64,000 nt of DNA from Pseudovibrio denitrificans JCM 12308 (GCF_001310815.1 NZ_BAZK01000004.1:310001-374000), one strand, 5' to 3'. Shown: positions 31,095 to 40,342, counted from the stretch's first letter. A program made the numbers and translations. The notes: generated by a model from the letters alone, not told the origin.

Positions 31095-31679
31095 CTAATT
31101 CCGACCATAATAAAGCGGATTAGGCCTCGGTAGCGGCACCGCATGTGCAGGTGTCGCATAAGTTGGCTGACTACCTGCAAACAAACTCTGCTCTTCAGCA
31201 CTTAACTGAGGCGTTGCATTGCCTGCCTGTCCATGGCTCAGCTGCCAGGGGATATCAAGATCCTCAGAGGTGAGTGCACCAGAGTGGACAGGTTCATCTG
31301 CAGCACTGTTCAGGCTTGGTAGAAGCTGACCTGCAGCAACTTCATCAAACGGAAGCGCTTCAATGGCGTCCTGAGCGGAAGGCAGGGCTGCATACTGGGT
31401 TGGCTGAAGGCCTTCAGCGTCACTGTCGCTGAGATAGTTATAGGTCAGCCGTGCTGCCTCCTTGGCTTTCAATCCAACAAGGGTGATGACTGAACTTCCC
31501 ATCTCACAGGCGTTTGGGTTGCGGTCACAAAAGCCACCCAGATCCTGCACAGTAGACTGCGCAGCTAGGTAGACCTGAACGATCCCGATGGAAGGCGCAT
31601 CCTCGTAACTTCCGGTCCCGATAGGGAGCAGGAGGAGAACAAGTCCAATCCAAAATGTAGTTCTAAGCAAAAAGAACAT
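31095..31679 (-). CDS. DUF5330 family exported or membrane-anchored protein
   Basis: A 194-residue protein. An N-terminal hydrophobic helix (TTFWIGLVLLLLPIG, about 7-21) serves as a signal or anchor. The conserved domain (about 30-85) has VYLAAQSTVQDLGGFCDRNP with two cysteines (FCDRNPNACEMG), typical of DUF5330. The C-terminal half is low-complexity and proline-rich. Function unknown, probably periplasmic. Divergent from the peptidoglycan-binding gene across a 527-bp AT-rich gap. Confidence 0.8.
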   Translation of the reverse strand: MFFLLRTTFWIGLVLLLLPIGTGSYEDAPSIGIVQVYLAAQSTVQDLGGFCDRNPNACEMGSSVITLVGLKAKEAARLTYNYLSDSDAEGLQPTQYAALPSAQDAIEALPFDEVAAGQLLPSLNSAADEPVHSGALTSEDLDIPWQLSHGQAGNATPQLSAEEQSLFAGSQPTYATPAHAVPLPRPNPLYYGRN

Positions 31680-32206
31680 TGGCTTCGCCCAAAGGTTTCA
31701 ATCACGCCGAAAAGGCCGGCAACTTTTACATAGTCGCTTAACTTATTGAAACCATAGGGTTTACTCTCAAATATAACATATATTGTTCTCGATAAAATTG
31801 AATCAAATTTTATTTAAATTGAGAACTTGCTGAGTTTTATGCGTATTTCTCGTCTACACAGACTTCGGGGAAGCTGAGATATAATTAACAGGCAGTAAAT
31901 AAAATTTCCCGCTGGGGCAGCTCAGTTCACGCAAAGACAGCGGGATGTGTCATTTGAAGTTCAACTTGCGCGGCTAATAAGCGTTTCTTTAAGCAAAACT
32001 TGATAGGAACAGAAGGACTGGAAAACCGAAACTCAGCCTAATTTAACTCAAGGTTTTATGATGGTTCTCGGTGGGCAGCGACCTATTCAAAGTGGACTTG
32101 TAAAGAGGAGGGCGATATCTCTAACTCCTCAGGAATACACCAGCTAGAATTGGTAGTTGCTGACAACTCGGGTAACACAAAAAAGCGTTGAAAGAGGTAG
32201 TGCTTA
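31680..32206. other. Intergenic region with AT-rich palindromes
   Basis: About 530 bp between divergent genes. No coding frame is convincing. It holds the double inverted repeat at 31785-31826 and presumably both promoters. Confidence 0.5.
31785..31826. repeat. Nested AT-rich inverted repeats
   Basis: GTTCTC (31785-31790) is mirrored by GAGAAC (31821-31826), and within them ATAAAATT (31792-31799) is mirrored by AATTTTAT (31806-31813). It lies 106 bp upstream of the DUF5330 start. Possible binding site for an AT-preferring regulator such as a MucR or H-NS-like protein, or an intrinsic DNA bend. Confidence 0.5.
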
Positions 32207-33085
32207 ATGGTGGGGCGAAAGCCAAACGGCAAAAAAGCGAGAAAAGCTGCGGTTCCTGCGGGTGCTGCACAAGCTCAGCCAGATGGTGAGTACCAGATGC
32301 ACGTGCACTACGATGAAGACGGCATTTTTTACGAGAATGGCGAAGTTGACCATGCTGCTGTCGCAAATGCTGCCTCCAAAAAGTCGGCGGGCATGAGCAA
32401 GCTATCGACACTCGTCCTGATGGCGTTTGTTGGTATGGCATCACTCATTGCGGTCAATGCTGCATTCCTGCAAGACACCAAGCACCCATCTCCAATCGTT
32501 GCAACGCGCGTCTCCGAAAGTCAGTTGGACAGTTCAGAGCTCGTCAGAGCGACGCAGAGGTTGAAGCAACAGGAGCTTGTGGCTGAAGTTCAAAAAGAAC
32601 TCCGCCGTCTCGGCGTATATCCCGGCAGTCTGGATGGTCAGTTCGGTCCGGCGACAGAACGCGCTGTGCGTGCCTACCAAAGACAACGCGCCATGAGCGA
32701 AACCGGTCAGGTGACCGAAGCTCTGCTTGCGCGCTTGACCATGGACTTTGATGCCTTCACTCCGTCCCCCAATGCGTCCGCTGCTGAAGGTGCCGAAATC
32801 CCTATTCCGCGCGCAAGTCCTGAGCAGATTCAGGCCCTAACGCAAGGTGGCTCTAATCTGACTCAGGTGTCTGGCCAGACCGATGTGATGACAGAGCGCA
32901 TCAAAAAGCTTCAGCAAACTCTGGCTGATCTGGGATACGGTCCGCTCACGATTGACGGTATTCCTGGTGGACAAACGTCTTCGGCAATCGCAGCTTTTCA
33001 GCGCGATAATGCGTTGAAAGTGGATGGGCAGATGAGTGAAGCCCTGTTCTCCAAGCTCGCCGCAGTCAGTGGCACGCGGATTTAA
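32207..33085 (+). CDS. Membrane-anchored protein with two peptidoglycan-binding domains
   Basis: A 292-residue protein. A basic cytosolic N-terminus (KPNGKKARKAA) is followed by one transmembrane helix (about 65-87, LSTLVLMAFVGMASLIAV) and two PG_binding_1 domains: about 122-172 (VQKELRRLGVYPGSLDGQFGP, abbreviated LGVYPGSLDGQFGPATERAV) and about 232-285 (LGYGPLTIDGIPGGQTSSAI). It probably tethers the inner membrane to the cell wall or serves a wall-related complex. There is no catalytic domain. DUF1491 follows after 29 bp in the same direction. Confidence 0.83.
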   Translation: MVGRKPNGKKARKAAVPAGAAQAQPDGEYQMHVHYDEDGIFYENGEVDHAAVANAASKKSAGMSKLSTLVLMAFVGMASLIAVNAAFLQDTKHPSPIVATRVSESQLDSSELVRATQRLKQQELVAEVQKELRRLGVYPGSLDGQFGPATERAVRAYQRQRAMSETGQVTEALLARLTMDFDAFTPSPNASAAEGAEIPIPRASPEQIQALTQGGSNLTQVSGQTDVMTERIKKLQQTLADLGYGPLTIDGIPGGQTSSAIAAFQRDNALKVDGQMSEALFSKLAAVSGTRI

Positions 33086-33114
33086 GCAGCAGTTTCAAGA
33101 AGAAAGACAATCTG

Positions 33115-33486
33115 ATGCGAGTAACCTCTGAGTTCTGGGTCGCAGCCTATACGCGCCGTTGTTTTGCAGAAGGTGCGTTCGCTGGTGTTCGCCGCAAAGG
33201 TGCGCAGGAAGCTGGGGCCATCTTCATCATTGTCGATCGCTTGGATTCCACATATGACTTCTACGGTCCTGCGCCGCAGTCTTTCTTTGATGAAGAAAAG
33301 CCACTGGATCGGGAATTCGAATGCCTGATGGAAAAGGCATCCCGAGAGGATATTGAATCCAAGCTCACACGCGAAGAACGCATGGATCCTGACTTCTGGG
33401 TCGTTGAAGTGGAAGATAAGGAAGCACGCAGCTTCCTGTCACTACCGAAAGAGCCGGGGCCTGAGGATCTGTTCTCAGGCTTTTAG
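33115..33486 (+). CDS. DUF1491 family protein
   Basis: A 123-residue protein matching the alphaproteobacterial DUF1491 family: RVTSEFWVAAYTRRC at the start, GAIFIIVDRLD in the middle and MDPDFWVVEVED near the end. No signal or membrane segment. Function unknown. It probably shares a transcript with the peptidoglycan-binding protein and overlaps the convergent DUF2336 gene by 12 bp. Confidence 0.88.
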   Translation: MRVTSEFWVAAYTRRCFAEGAFAGVRRKGAQEAGAIFIIVDRLDSTYDFYGPAPQSFFDEEKPLDREFECLMEKASREDIESKLTREERMDPDFWVVEVEDKEARSFLSLPKEPGPEDLFSGF

Positions 33487-34431
33487 TGTTGCAAGCTCAG
33501 CATGATAATGAGAAGGCCGCGTCAAGGATGTGCCTTGCGCTTTAAGCTCGCGAACAACCGTCTCAGTTGCTTCAAAGATGCTGTGATAGCGTGGCTGACC
33601 AACCGTTCCACTCCAACTGCTGATGAGCTGTCGCGCAAGCTTTTTGTTCACGCCAATGGCAGCTTTCTGCAGATCTCTCATGCGATCAGTATCAACGAGC
33701 GTGCCCCAAAAACGCACAAGCAGCTGATCTAGCATACGAGAAGAAAACCCAAGCCCGACGAGCATAACAATAAATCCGTCAGGGTTTGAATGTGTGCAAC
33801 ATTGGTGAACCTGATCCGGTGTGAGCCGACAAGCATGCGCAAGTTGACCAACCATGCTGGTGTGCCCGTACTTCAAACCGCGCAGACACAACTCAAAGCA
33901 CTCTTCTTCTGAGAGGGGCCCAATAACGTCTGTTGAAGCGTTAGGATCTGTCAGGCTCTCTTTCAGATCCGCGAAGGAGGAAATCGGTGCCCTTTCCAGA
34001 AAGAGGTCTACCAGATCATCCTGAGCTTCATCTGCAGGTGTTGCAGGGTGCAGAGGAGTAACTTTGCTCTTGGAATTGAGAGCAACGTACTCTCCGATCA
34101 TCTGGTCATGGTCATTTGCAAGTGCTTTCATCACGGCCTCCGGAGCATGAGAGATCGGGCACAACAGGTGCGCTACCTTCAGTCGACTGGCCGCAGAGAC
34201 CGATGACAGGTGCTGCAGCGCTAACTCTTCATACATATGAGAGCTTGCATGAGAATGGCCGGTTTGAGCAAAAGCCTCTGTTGCTGCAATTAAGAGTTGA
34301 GACCTGTCTTCCATGAGTGAAGGAACCTGTATACGCAAAACAATTGATTCATCGACGTTTTTCGCTTCCACCAGAAATACGGGGCGGCGCATATGACATC
34401 GAACAGAATTACTAGCTAAATTTAGGGGCAA
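33475..34431 (-). CDS. DUF2336 domain protein
   Basis: A helical protein of up to 318 residues. The DUF2336 pattern appears at about 170-290 (LSEEECFELCLRGLKYGHTS, ADLKESLTDP, LVGLGFSSRMLDQLLVRFW). Members consist of HEAT-like helices and are unassigned in function. The first 14 residues may be spurious: an internal ATG (MRRPVF) at 34392 is an alternative start. No membrane segment. Confidence 0.75.
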   Translation of the reverse strand: MPLNLASNSVRCHMRRPVFLVEAKNVDESIVLRIQVPSLMEDRSQLLIAATEAFAQTGHSHASSHMYEELALQHLSSVSAASRLKVAHLLCPISHAPEAVMKALANDHDQMIGEYVALNSKSKVTPLHPATPADEAQDDLVDLFLERAPISSFADLKESLTDPNASTDVIGPLSEEECFELCLRGLKYGHTSMVGQLAHACRLTPDQVHQCCTHSNPDGFIVMLVGLGFSSRMLDQLLVRFWGTLVDTDRMRDLQKAAIGVNKKLARQLISSWSGTVGQPRYHSIFEATETVVRELKAQGTSLTRPSHYHAELATLKA

Positions 34432-34520
34432 ATGCTTTACAGCTCATTAACTGAAACTCCGCTTAACTGGAGGCTGGAAGAACCAAGAGATTGACCGGTA
34501 AATGTGCCAGAGGACAAACG

Positions 34521-34721
34521 ATGGGTACACTTCATGATCTAGTCACCGAGCGCTCGCGAAGGCAGCCTTTGCAGATACGCCGCGCTTATGATCGACAGGC
34601 TTCATCAGCTCAGATCCATATCTTTCCCGGTGTCTACCAGATGCCGTCCGGACTGGCCTGCCGTAAGCGGGTGGGCACTATTCGTGTTGTAGAAGAGCAC
34701 TCGGAATACGAGAGGGACTAG
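34521..34721 (+). CDS. Small conserved hypothetical protein
   Basis: A 66-residue basic protein (MGTLHDLVTERSRRQPLQIR...). The ATG at 34521 has AGAGGA 6-11 nt upstream and is preferred over an in-frame start 30 nt earlier. I recognise no domain. Rhizobiales genomes often have a similar short gene near DUF2336, but I cannot confirm this from sequence alone. Confidence 0.5.
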   Translation: MGTLHDLVTERSRRQPLQIRRAYDRQASSAQIHIFPGVYQMPSGLACRKRVGTIRVVEEHSEYERD

Positions 34722-34775
34722 CTTCTCACGTTTTTTGCCTGTATCTCCATTGCTGTTGGCAGTGGGAAATGAGTC

Positions 34776-35678
34776 ATGGGCGAAATCGGGAAATCAGAAT
34801 TGATGGGCAAGGGGGATAACTTTGCATATCTAATTCGTGATGCAGTTCGCTATGCAACACCAATGCGCCCCAAACGTGCCCTGGCAACCACTCTTCTGGT
34901 CCTGTCCTCAACCAGCCTGCTGCTGGGCGCATGTGCCAAACCTACGGGCGATTTTGGCCGGGCCAAACCAAACATCCTGCATGATCGTGTTGCTGAAGAT
35001 TTGGGGATGCTCTACCGCTACTCCCAAAAGCAGGACGTTTCCAACCTCAATCTGACTGATCAGGAAAAAGAGCTACGGGACCGTGGTTGGACGCTTGTGG
35101 TACCACCGGCTTCTGAGGATTGGATCGGAGCCAATAAAGTGCAGTTGCAGCGGCAGGGGTTTTTGAATGATCCGTATGCTGCAGTCAATCCGGCCAACTA
35201 TTACGTCTACCTGCGCTCAGACAAATATCGTTCCAGCGAGACACGTTATACCCGCCTGATCGATGACATGAAGTCCGATCAAAAGCTCCTGCTACCGTTC
35301 TGCCAGATCGCGCGGCAGGTTCTTGTCAGCGACCATGAGAGATTGGAAGCCCTGAACCGCCAGCAGGACGTCAATCCGGAGTTTGCAACGGGAGTAAAAG
35401 CGAGGGTACGCGAGAACAAGTCCTTCGTGGACTGGGTTCTGCGCGCCACCGGACGACGCCTGCAAGCCTACCAGATCGCCATCAACGCGCTGGAAGTGGA
35501 AACTCCATCAGCTCAGCAGATCTGGGATGCCAGCAAAGGCTACGAGCAGCTCCGCCGTACTTACGAAGAACTGCCGTCCAAATGCTACGCGGAAGTCAAA
35601 AGGAAGCCGGAAAAGGTCGAGCGACCATCCCGCATTTTCTCCGGTTGGGGACTGGAACGAGCCGCACCGCAGAAGTAA
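34776..35678 (+). CDS. Putative lipoprotein of unknown function
   Basis: Up to 300 residues. A hydrophobic stretch (LATTLLVLSSTSLLLGAC) ends in the lipobox LGAC, so the mature protein is lipid-anchored in the envelope. The preceding region is unusually long if translation begins at 34776. The ATG at 34863 (MRPKRALATT) would give a normal 24-residue signal. The mature region is helical and charged with two cysteines (FCQIAR, KCYAEV). I recognise no family. It converges with the DUF1254 gene. Confidence 0.7.
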   Translation: MGEIGKSELMGKGDNFAYLIRDAVRYATPMRPKRALATTLLVLSSTSLLLGACAKPTGDFGRAKPNILHDRVAEDLGMLYRYSQKQDVSNLNLTDQEKELRDRGWTLVVPPASEDWIGANKVQLQRQGFLNDPYAAVNPANYYVYLRSDKYRSSETRYTRLIDDMKSDQKLLLPFCQIARQVLVSDHERLEALNRQQDVNPEFATGVKARVRENKSFVDWVLRATGRRLQAYQIAINALEVETPSAQQIWDASKGYEQLRRTYEELPSKCYAEVKRKPEKVERPSRIFSGWGLERAAPQK

Positions 35679-35686
35679 CCCTGCGG

Positions 35687-36277
35687 CTATACCCTTGGCA
35701 AGTCTGAGCAGGTCGCAGAGCGCAATGCCTCTGAGATCTGCGGCAAATACGCATTGGAAGGCACAAACGCGCGGAACAGGGCAAAGCCCTTCAGCTCATT
35801 TGTCTCAACCACAATCATCTCCTCTAAATCCTCTGGCGGGTTCTCACGCAGGATAGAGAGCTGTTGTGGTGTTAGCACCAGCATGCGCACAGCCTCGCCC
35901 TCAGAGGTCTTGTCGTTGAGGCTGTAAGTCACCTGTCCCTTTTCGTTAAACAGGCCGAGAGACCAGAACGGAGAGGGAGCGTAGGTGCGGATGATCAGTG
36001 GGCCATTTTCAAGGGAATAACGGCAGATCGCATGGCGCATAGATGGATCAAGGTCCGGCAGTGGCTCACTGCGCGGCAGGATCGGCGGCAACATCTGGAA
36101 GCTGCGATCCGCACCAAAATCACCGACGCGTTCGTAAGGTGAATGAGGAACGTAAGCAGGCACGCTCAGAACAATCGCTACATGGATTATCCCCGCAACG
36201 AGCAAGCCGCCAAAGCCCCACAAAATCCAGCGTGGGGAGATGTAAAGGTCCTTCAGTTTTTTCAGGAGGTCATTCAT
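35687..36277 (-). CDS. DUF1254-type membrane-anchored protein
   Basis: A 196-residue protein with one N-terminal transmembrane helix (about 17-39, ILWGFGGLLVAGIIHVAIVL). The periplasmic part carries the DUF1254-like ICRYSLENGPLIIRTYAPSPFWSLGLFNEKG (core: YAPSPFWSLGLFN) region. Third gene of an operon with the penicillin-binding protein and a DUF1214 protein. Its start overlaps the DUF1214 stop by 4 nt. DUF1254 and DUF1214 often occur in one polypeptide, so the two likely act together in the envelope. Function unknown. Confidence 0.78.
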   Translation of the reverse strand: MNDLLKKLKDLYISPRWILWGFGGLLVAGIIHVAIVLSVPAYVPHSPYERVGDFGADRSFQMLPPILPRSEPLPDLDPSMRHAICRYSLENGPLIIRTYAPSPFWSLGLFNEKGQVTYSLNDKTSEGEAVRMLVLTPQQLSILRENPPEDLEEMIVVETNELKGFALFRAFVPSNAYLPQISEALRSATCSDLPRV

Positions 36278-36975
36278 TTGCAGCTCACCAGTTCAACAGC
36301 AGGCATCACAGGAGCGCTCAAACCGGCACCCGTCGTATAGGGGATATCGTAGAGCCGCATGGCAAACACCAGCCCGTTACTCCCCCCGGTCGGTAACCAG
36401 TTGCCCGGACGTGCCTCAGGAGAAACCTGAATAGCAAACGCACCTGTATGATCCGTCAGGATGCCATGACTGTGCAGGGATGCACGCCCCGCATCTGTCG
36501 CAAGCAGCTCCAGAGCATTGTTCAGCGCGGTGATGGTCCAGAGCCGCGTGGCAGGCACTCTGCCAGCAATTCTGTAGTTACACTGGGGGTCTAGCGCTCG
36601 TCCGCTGTCATCAAAAGCGGCGTAAAACGCAATGCCTTCACCACTGCCAAGCGGAACACGGCCTGTCCGCGCAAAGATCGCTGTACTGTAAGGATCGCTG
36701 TCCACCGTGCCCGCATGCGGGTGGGCAACCCATACGCCGCTTTCTAGTGCGCTGAATGGGGAGCCACGATTCAGCGAAAGATACGCACTGCCTATCCCCA
36801 CAACCAGAGCGATGAGGATCGAGAATAAAAATGGCCCGAACGAGAAGAATGGCGCTTTGTAAAGCAATGGCGAAATGTGAGGCCATGGCTTTTGCCAGGA
36901 AGTTTCAGCATCATAAATCTGGGTGGTTTCCGGTTCAGGAACCGCCACCAAAGGCATGTGAGGGGTGTGTGTCAT
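36274..36975 (-). CDS. DUF1214 domain membrane-anchored protein
   Basis: A 233-residue protein. A single membrane helix at about 47-68 (FGPFLFSILIALVVGIGSAYL) precedes a periplasmic DUF1214 domain (about 95-230) with YSTAIFARTGRVPLGSGEGI, LWTITALNNALELL and PGNWLPTGG. It overlaps both the PBP gene upstream and the DUF1254 gene downstream by 4 nt, so all three are coupled. A wall-related role is inferred only from the operon. Confidence 0.82.
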   Translation of the reverse strand: MTHTPHMPLVAVPEPETTQIYDAETSWQKPWPHISPLLYKAPFFSFGPFLFSILIALVVGIGSAYLSLNRGSPFSALESGVWVAHPHAGTVDSDPYSTAIFARTGRVPLGSGEGIAFYAAFDDSGRALDPQCNYRIAGRVPATRLWTITALNNALELLATDAGRASLHSHGILTDHTGAFAIQVSPEARPGNWLPTGGSNGLVFAMRLYDIPYTTGAGLSAPVMPAVELVSCK

Positions 36976-39209
36976 CGGGTATAAGTCACATCCGCCTGAG
37001 CGCCAGACCCCAGCTGAGCCTGCACGTTTGACTGAGAAATACTATTGAATGGAAGCGAACGCAGCCGTTCTCCCAACGCTTCCAGAACCTGCTGAGAGGT
37101 TCTGTTGAGCAGCTCTGGTGGGCCGGTCACTTCCACATCACTAAGACCATTGGCGGCAATAACATCCTTGCCTTCAGGCGGCTCCACACCGGGCATAGCT
37201 TTCAGCTCCAGCCCCTGGTGCGCATACTTCATAAAGTTGCCCCAGGTCATAGCCGGAAGGCTACCACCGGTCATACGGCGGGTGGAGGAGAAGTCGTCGT
37301 TGCCAAACCAGACAGCGGCGGCCAGATTGCCTGTGTACCCCACAAACCACGCATCACGGTAAGCCTGTGTGGTGCCGGTCTTACCCGCTGCAGTAATCCC
37401 CTCCAGCTGTGCACGGCGGCCTGTGCCGCGTTCCACCACGTTGACCAGCACATCATTCATCATGGCCACCTTCTCAAATGGCAGAATTCGTAAGGCAGGG
37501 CCTGCATCGCGGTCATGATTGTAAAGCAGCTCGCCCTTGGAGTTGCGCAGTTCCAGCACAGCGTACGGGTCAACCTTCTTCCCGCCAGCACCGAACGAAG
37601 CATAAGAACTCGCCATGTCCAGAACAGTCACTTCAGAAACGCCAAGCGGCATTGCACGGGTGATTTTCAGCTCACTGTTGATGCCCATCATGTAAGCAGT
37701 GGTCGCGATTTTATCGCGCCCGATGGCCTGTGCCAGACGAACCGGAATGGTGTTGATCGACTTGGTCAATGCCGTTTTCAGCGTGACCGGGCCAGCGTAA
37801 CCGCGGGTATAATTGCGTGGGCTCCAGCCGCCAATACTGATCGGACGATCGGGGACAACACTCTCACTCTCATAGCCATTCAGAAACGCCGCCATATACA
37901 CAAACGGCTTGAACGAGGAGCCCGGCTGGCGCAGCGCATCCGTTGCACGGTTGAACTGGCTTTCATCATAATCACGGCCACCCACCATGGCGCGAACAGC
38001 ACCTTCAGTGGTGATAGCTGCCAGTGCCGCTTCTTCTACGCCATAACGATCACTGTACTGGCGCAAAATGCTCTCGATCTGGCTGACCGCTTCGCGCTGG
38101 AAGCCCGGGTCAAGAGTAGTGCGAACGGAAATAACCCTGTCATTACTGAGCTCTGGGTACTGCGCGGCAAGGTCTTTCACCTCTTCAAACGCCCAGTCGA
38201 GGAAATGGTCCGGTGCCTGGCTCTTTGTCCGGTCAACGGGTTCTGCCGGGTTGCGGCGAGCGCCAATAACCTGTCCCTCGGTCATGAAGCCAGCCTGCAC
38301 GATATTCGTCAGCACCTCATTGGCACGGGCACGGGCAGACGGCAGGTTTTTATGCGGAGCGTATTTGGACGGCGCTTTGTAAAGCCCTGCAAGCATTGCA
38401 GCTTCTGCCAGAGAAATTTCGCGTACGTCCTTGCCGAAGTAAAATTCGGAAGCCGCTGCCACACCAAATGTCCCCGCGCCCATGTAGGCGCGGTCCAGAT
38501 AAAGTTTGAGGATTTCTCGCTTCGTCAGGTTCATCTCAAGCCACAGGGCGAGATAAGCCTCTTTGATTTTGCGTTGTAATGTGCGTTCGTTTGAAAGGAA
38601 TAGGTTTTTTGCGAGCTGCTGTGTAATTGACGAACCACCCTGCACAACAGAGCGGGCTTTCACGTTGGCAACCATGGCTCGGAAGGTACCAACGAAGTCA
38701 ATTCCCAAGTGATCAAAAAACCGTCTGTCCTCGGTAGCAAGGGTGGCCTGGATCACGTGATCGGGAATTTCGTCCAGCGGAATTTTATCGTTCAGCAAGA
38801 TGCCGCGTTTGCCGAGTGGGTTTCCGAACCGATCAAAAAAGCTCACGGAAAAATCGGAGGTGGTTCTCCAGTCAGAGCGCTCGGTTGCCTTGAAGGCCGG
38901 TTGAGCGAAGGTGAGTACAATGAGGAAACCAAAGGCGCAGTAGGTCAGGCCTTCAGAAGCAAGGCCGGCGATGTATTTGGCTGGTCCGCGCAGCGAAAAG
39001 CAGCGCATGAAAGCGGAGTACTCGCGAAAGAAAACGCCCAGAAACTGGGAGGTGTGCCACAAAGCAGAATCCAGCCAGGCATCGGTTGCAAGCATGCGCT
39101 GGGATAGATCCTGAAGGGTAAAAGAGCGCTCCTTACCCTTTTTTTTCACCTTTTCAGCAGAATTTTCCGTGACATTCTGCTTTTCGCTGTTATCAGAGTT
39201 CTCTTCCAA
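36972..39209 (-). CDS. Class A penicillin-binding protein (PBP1-type)
   Basis: A 745-residue bifunctional peptidoglycan synthase. A cytosolic charged N-terminus and one membrane helix (about 85-105) precede the glycosyltransferase GT51 domain (about 145-325: EDRRFFDHLGID, GGSSITQQLAKNLFLS, KREILKLYLDRAYMG). The transpeptidase domain has the active-site Ser-x-x-Lys in PGSSFKPFVYM (about 432), SxN in KSINTIPV (about 487) and KTG in AGKTGTTQAYRDAWF (about 611). It polymerises and cross-links wall glycans in the periplasm. It heads an operon with DUF1214 and DUF1254 genes. Confidence 0.93.
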   Translation of the reverse strand: MEENSDNSEKQNVTENSAEKVKKKGKERSFTLQDLSQRMLATDAWLDSALWHTSQFLGVFFREYSAFMRCFSLRGPAKYIAGLASEGLTYCAFGFLIVLTFAQPAFKATERSDWRTTSDFSVSFFDRFGNPLGKRGILLNDKIPLDEIPDHVIQATLATEDRRFFDHLGIDFVGTFRAMVANVKARSVVQGGSSITQQLAKNLFLSNERTLQRKIKEAYLALWLEMNLTKREILKLYLDRAYMGAGTFGVAAASEFYFGKDVREISLAEAAMLAGLYKAPSKYAPHKNLPSARARANEVLTNIVQAGFMTEGQVIGARRNPAEPVDRTKSQAPDHFLDWAFEEVKDLAAQYPELSNDRVISVRTTLDPGFQREAVSQIESILRQYSDRYGVEEAALAAITTEGAVRAMVGGRDYDESQFNRATDALRQPGSSFKPFVYMAAFLNGYESESVVPDRPISIGGWSPRNYTRGYAGPVTLKTALTKSINTIPVRLAQAIGRDKIATTAYMMGINSELKITRAMPLGVSEVTVLDMASSYASFGAGGKKVDPYAVLELRNSKGELLYNHDRDAGPALRILPFEKVAMMNDVLVNVVERGTGRRAQLEGITAAGKTGTTQAYRDAWFVGYTGNLAAAVWFGNDDFSSTRRMTGGSLPAMTWGNFMKYAHQGLELKAMPGVEPPEGKDVIAANGLSDVEVTGPPELLNRTSQQVLEALGERLRSLPFNSISQSNVQAQLGSGAQADVTYTR

Positions 39210-39374
39210 ACTGATTACCCGTAGTACCGGTCACACCCCTGAATACGCAAGGGGGACAATGAACCAAACCGAAGAACTAAGCGCAGCGTATTTCCGAAAT
39301 TTCGGAAAAGAAGACGCTTCAAAAAGACCTACTCGCGATATTCCCATCGGAATTTTGCAATGAGAACGACATAA

Positions 39375-39854
39375 ATGGTATCCGTAAACTCTGAGAGTCA
39401 CCGCCCTTTCTGGCAGACCAAAACCCTTGATGAGATGACCCATGAAGAGTGGGAAAGCCTCTGTGATGGATGTGGACGCTGCTGCTTGAACAAGCTGGAA
39501 GATTGGGACACTGGCGCAATCTACTGGACAAACGTCGCGTGCACTCTGCTTGATGGAACCACATGTAGGTGCAAAAACTATGAACGGCGCTTCGACACCG
39601 TGCCCGACTGCGTTCAGCTTTCGCCGGAAACTGTAAGAACTTTGAAATGGTTACCGCCAACATGCGCGTATCGTCTAATCCGTGAGGGCAGGGACCTGTA
39701 CTGGTGGCATCCGCTTGTCTCCAAAGATCCGCAGAGCGTGCATGACGCCGGAATCTCCGTAAAAGACAAAACCATCAGCGAAGATGGAATGGAGCCAGAA
39801 GAGTTCGAAAATTATCTCGTCGACTGGCCTGATGAGGAATATACCAGAGACTGA
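39375..39854 (+). CDS. YcgN family cysteine-cluster protein
   Basis: A 159-residue protein of the UPF0260/YcgN group, with the cysteine cluster [14 protein letters not shown] (about 34-47), [14 protein letters not shown] and PDCVQL (about 55-78). The cysteines probably bind a metal or an iron-sulfur centre. Function is unknown. No signal peptide. A terminator follows at 39936-39966. Confidence 0.9.
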   Translation: MVSVNSESHRPFWQTKTLDEMTHEEWESLCDGCGRCCLNKLEDWDTGAIYWTNVACTLLDGTTCRCKNYERRFDTVPDCVQLSPETVRTLKWLPPTCAYRLIREGRDLYWWHPLVSKDPQSVHDAGISVKDKTISEDGMEPEEFENYLVDWPDEEYTRD

Positions 39855-39935
39855 TCCTGCAAAATACGTTTATTTTCAATTACTTCTCCACAGGGGAGAA
39901 GCGGGAGTAAGTCAAAATTCAAAAACTGTAAAGCC

Positions 39936-39966
39936 AGCGCAGGGCCACATTGCTCTGCGCTTTTTT
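39936..39966 (+). terminator. Rho-independent terminator after the YcgN-family gene
   Basis: AGCGCAG (39936-39942) pairs with CTGCGCT (39955-39961), followed by six T. It isolates the GTA cluster from upstream transcription. Confidence 0.85.
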
Positions 39967-40242
39967 AAGTGTCCCATCAAAGCCTTACAGCTTTCTTTAT
40001 TCAAAGTTGAACAAATTCGATCCTAACGTGAAACGGGGATAAGTGTCCATGCCTCTTTGGGTGGCTTCTCTTAGGAATATAATCTTGACAGCGCACCGCT
40101 GTTTTGATAGGGTTTAGGCATGCTAGAGAAAGTGTGAGTGACGCCGACGAGGCCTCTTACAGCTTTCTGATCGCACGACATTTTAAAGTTCTGACCAGCT
40201 GCTCCTTGTTTCAACGGGCGGCTTTTTTTGTGCCCGATTACA

Positions 40243-40287
40243 GCGTATCGCCGAAAAGTGGATACCGGTTTTCGGACAACGATACGC
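40243..40287. repeat. 45-bp palindromic repeat, copy 1
   Basis: Outer arms GCGTATCG and CGATACGC enclose CCGAAAAGTGG-atacc-GGTTTTCGG. The same layout occurs at 40298-40342, 61178-61222 and 61295-61339. It is a REP-like dispersed palindrome that could fold into a long RNA hairpin. Confidence 0.85.
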
Positions 40288-40297
40288 GGACAAAAAA

Positions 40298-40342
40298 GCG
40301 TATCGCCGAAAAGTGGGCACCGGTTTTCGGAGAACGATACGC
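40298..40342. repeat. 45-bp palindromic repeat, copy 2
   Basis: Same as copy 1 except for three internal positions. It starts 10 bp after copy 1 (spacer GGACAAAAAA) and ends 22 bp before the GTA gp1 start codon, so a transcript starting upstream would carry both hairpins. Confidence 0.85.

Noticed and set aside
37515-38579. 354-codon plus-strand frame opposite the penicillin-binding protein
   Set aside because: Shadow of the PBP gene, rich in His/Arg/Cys as expected from antisense codons.
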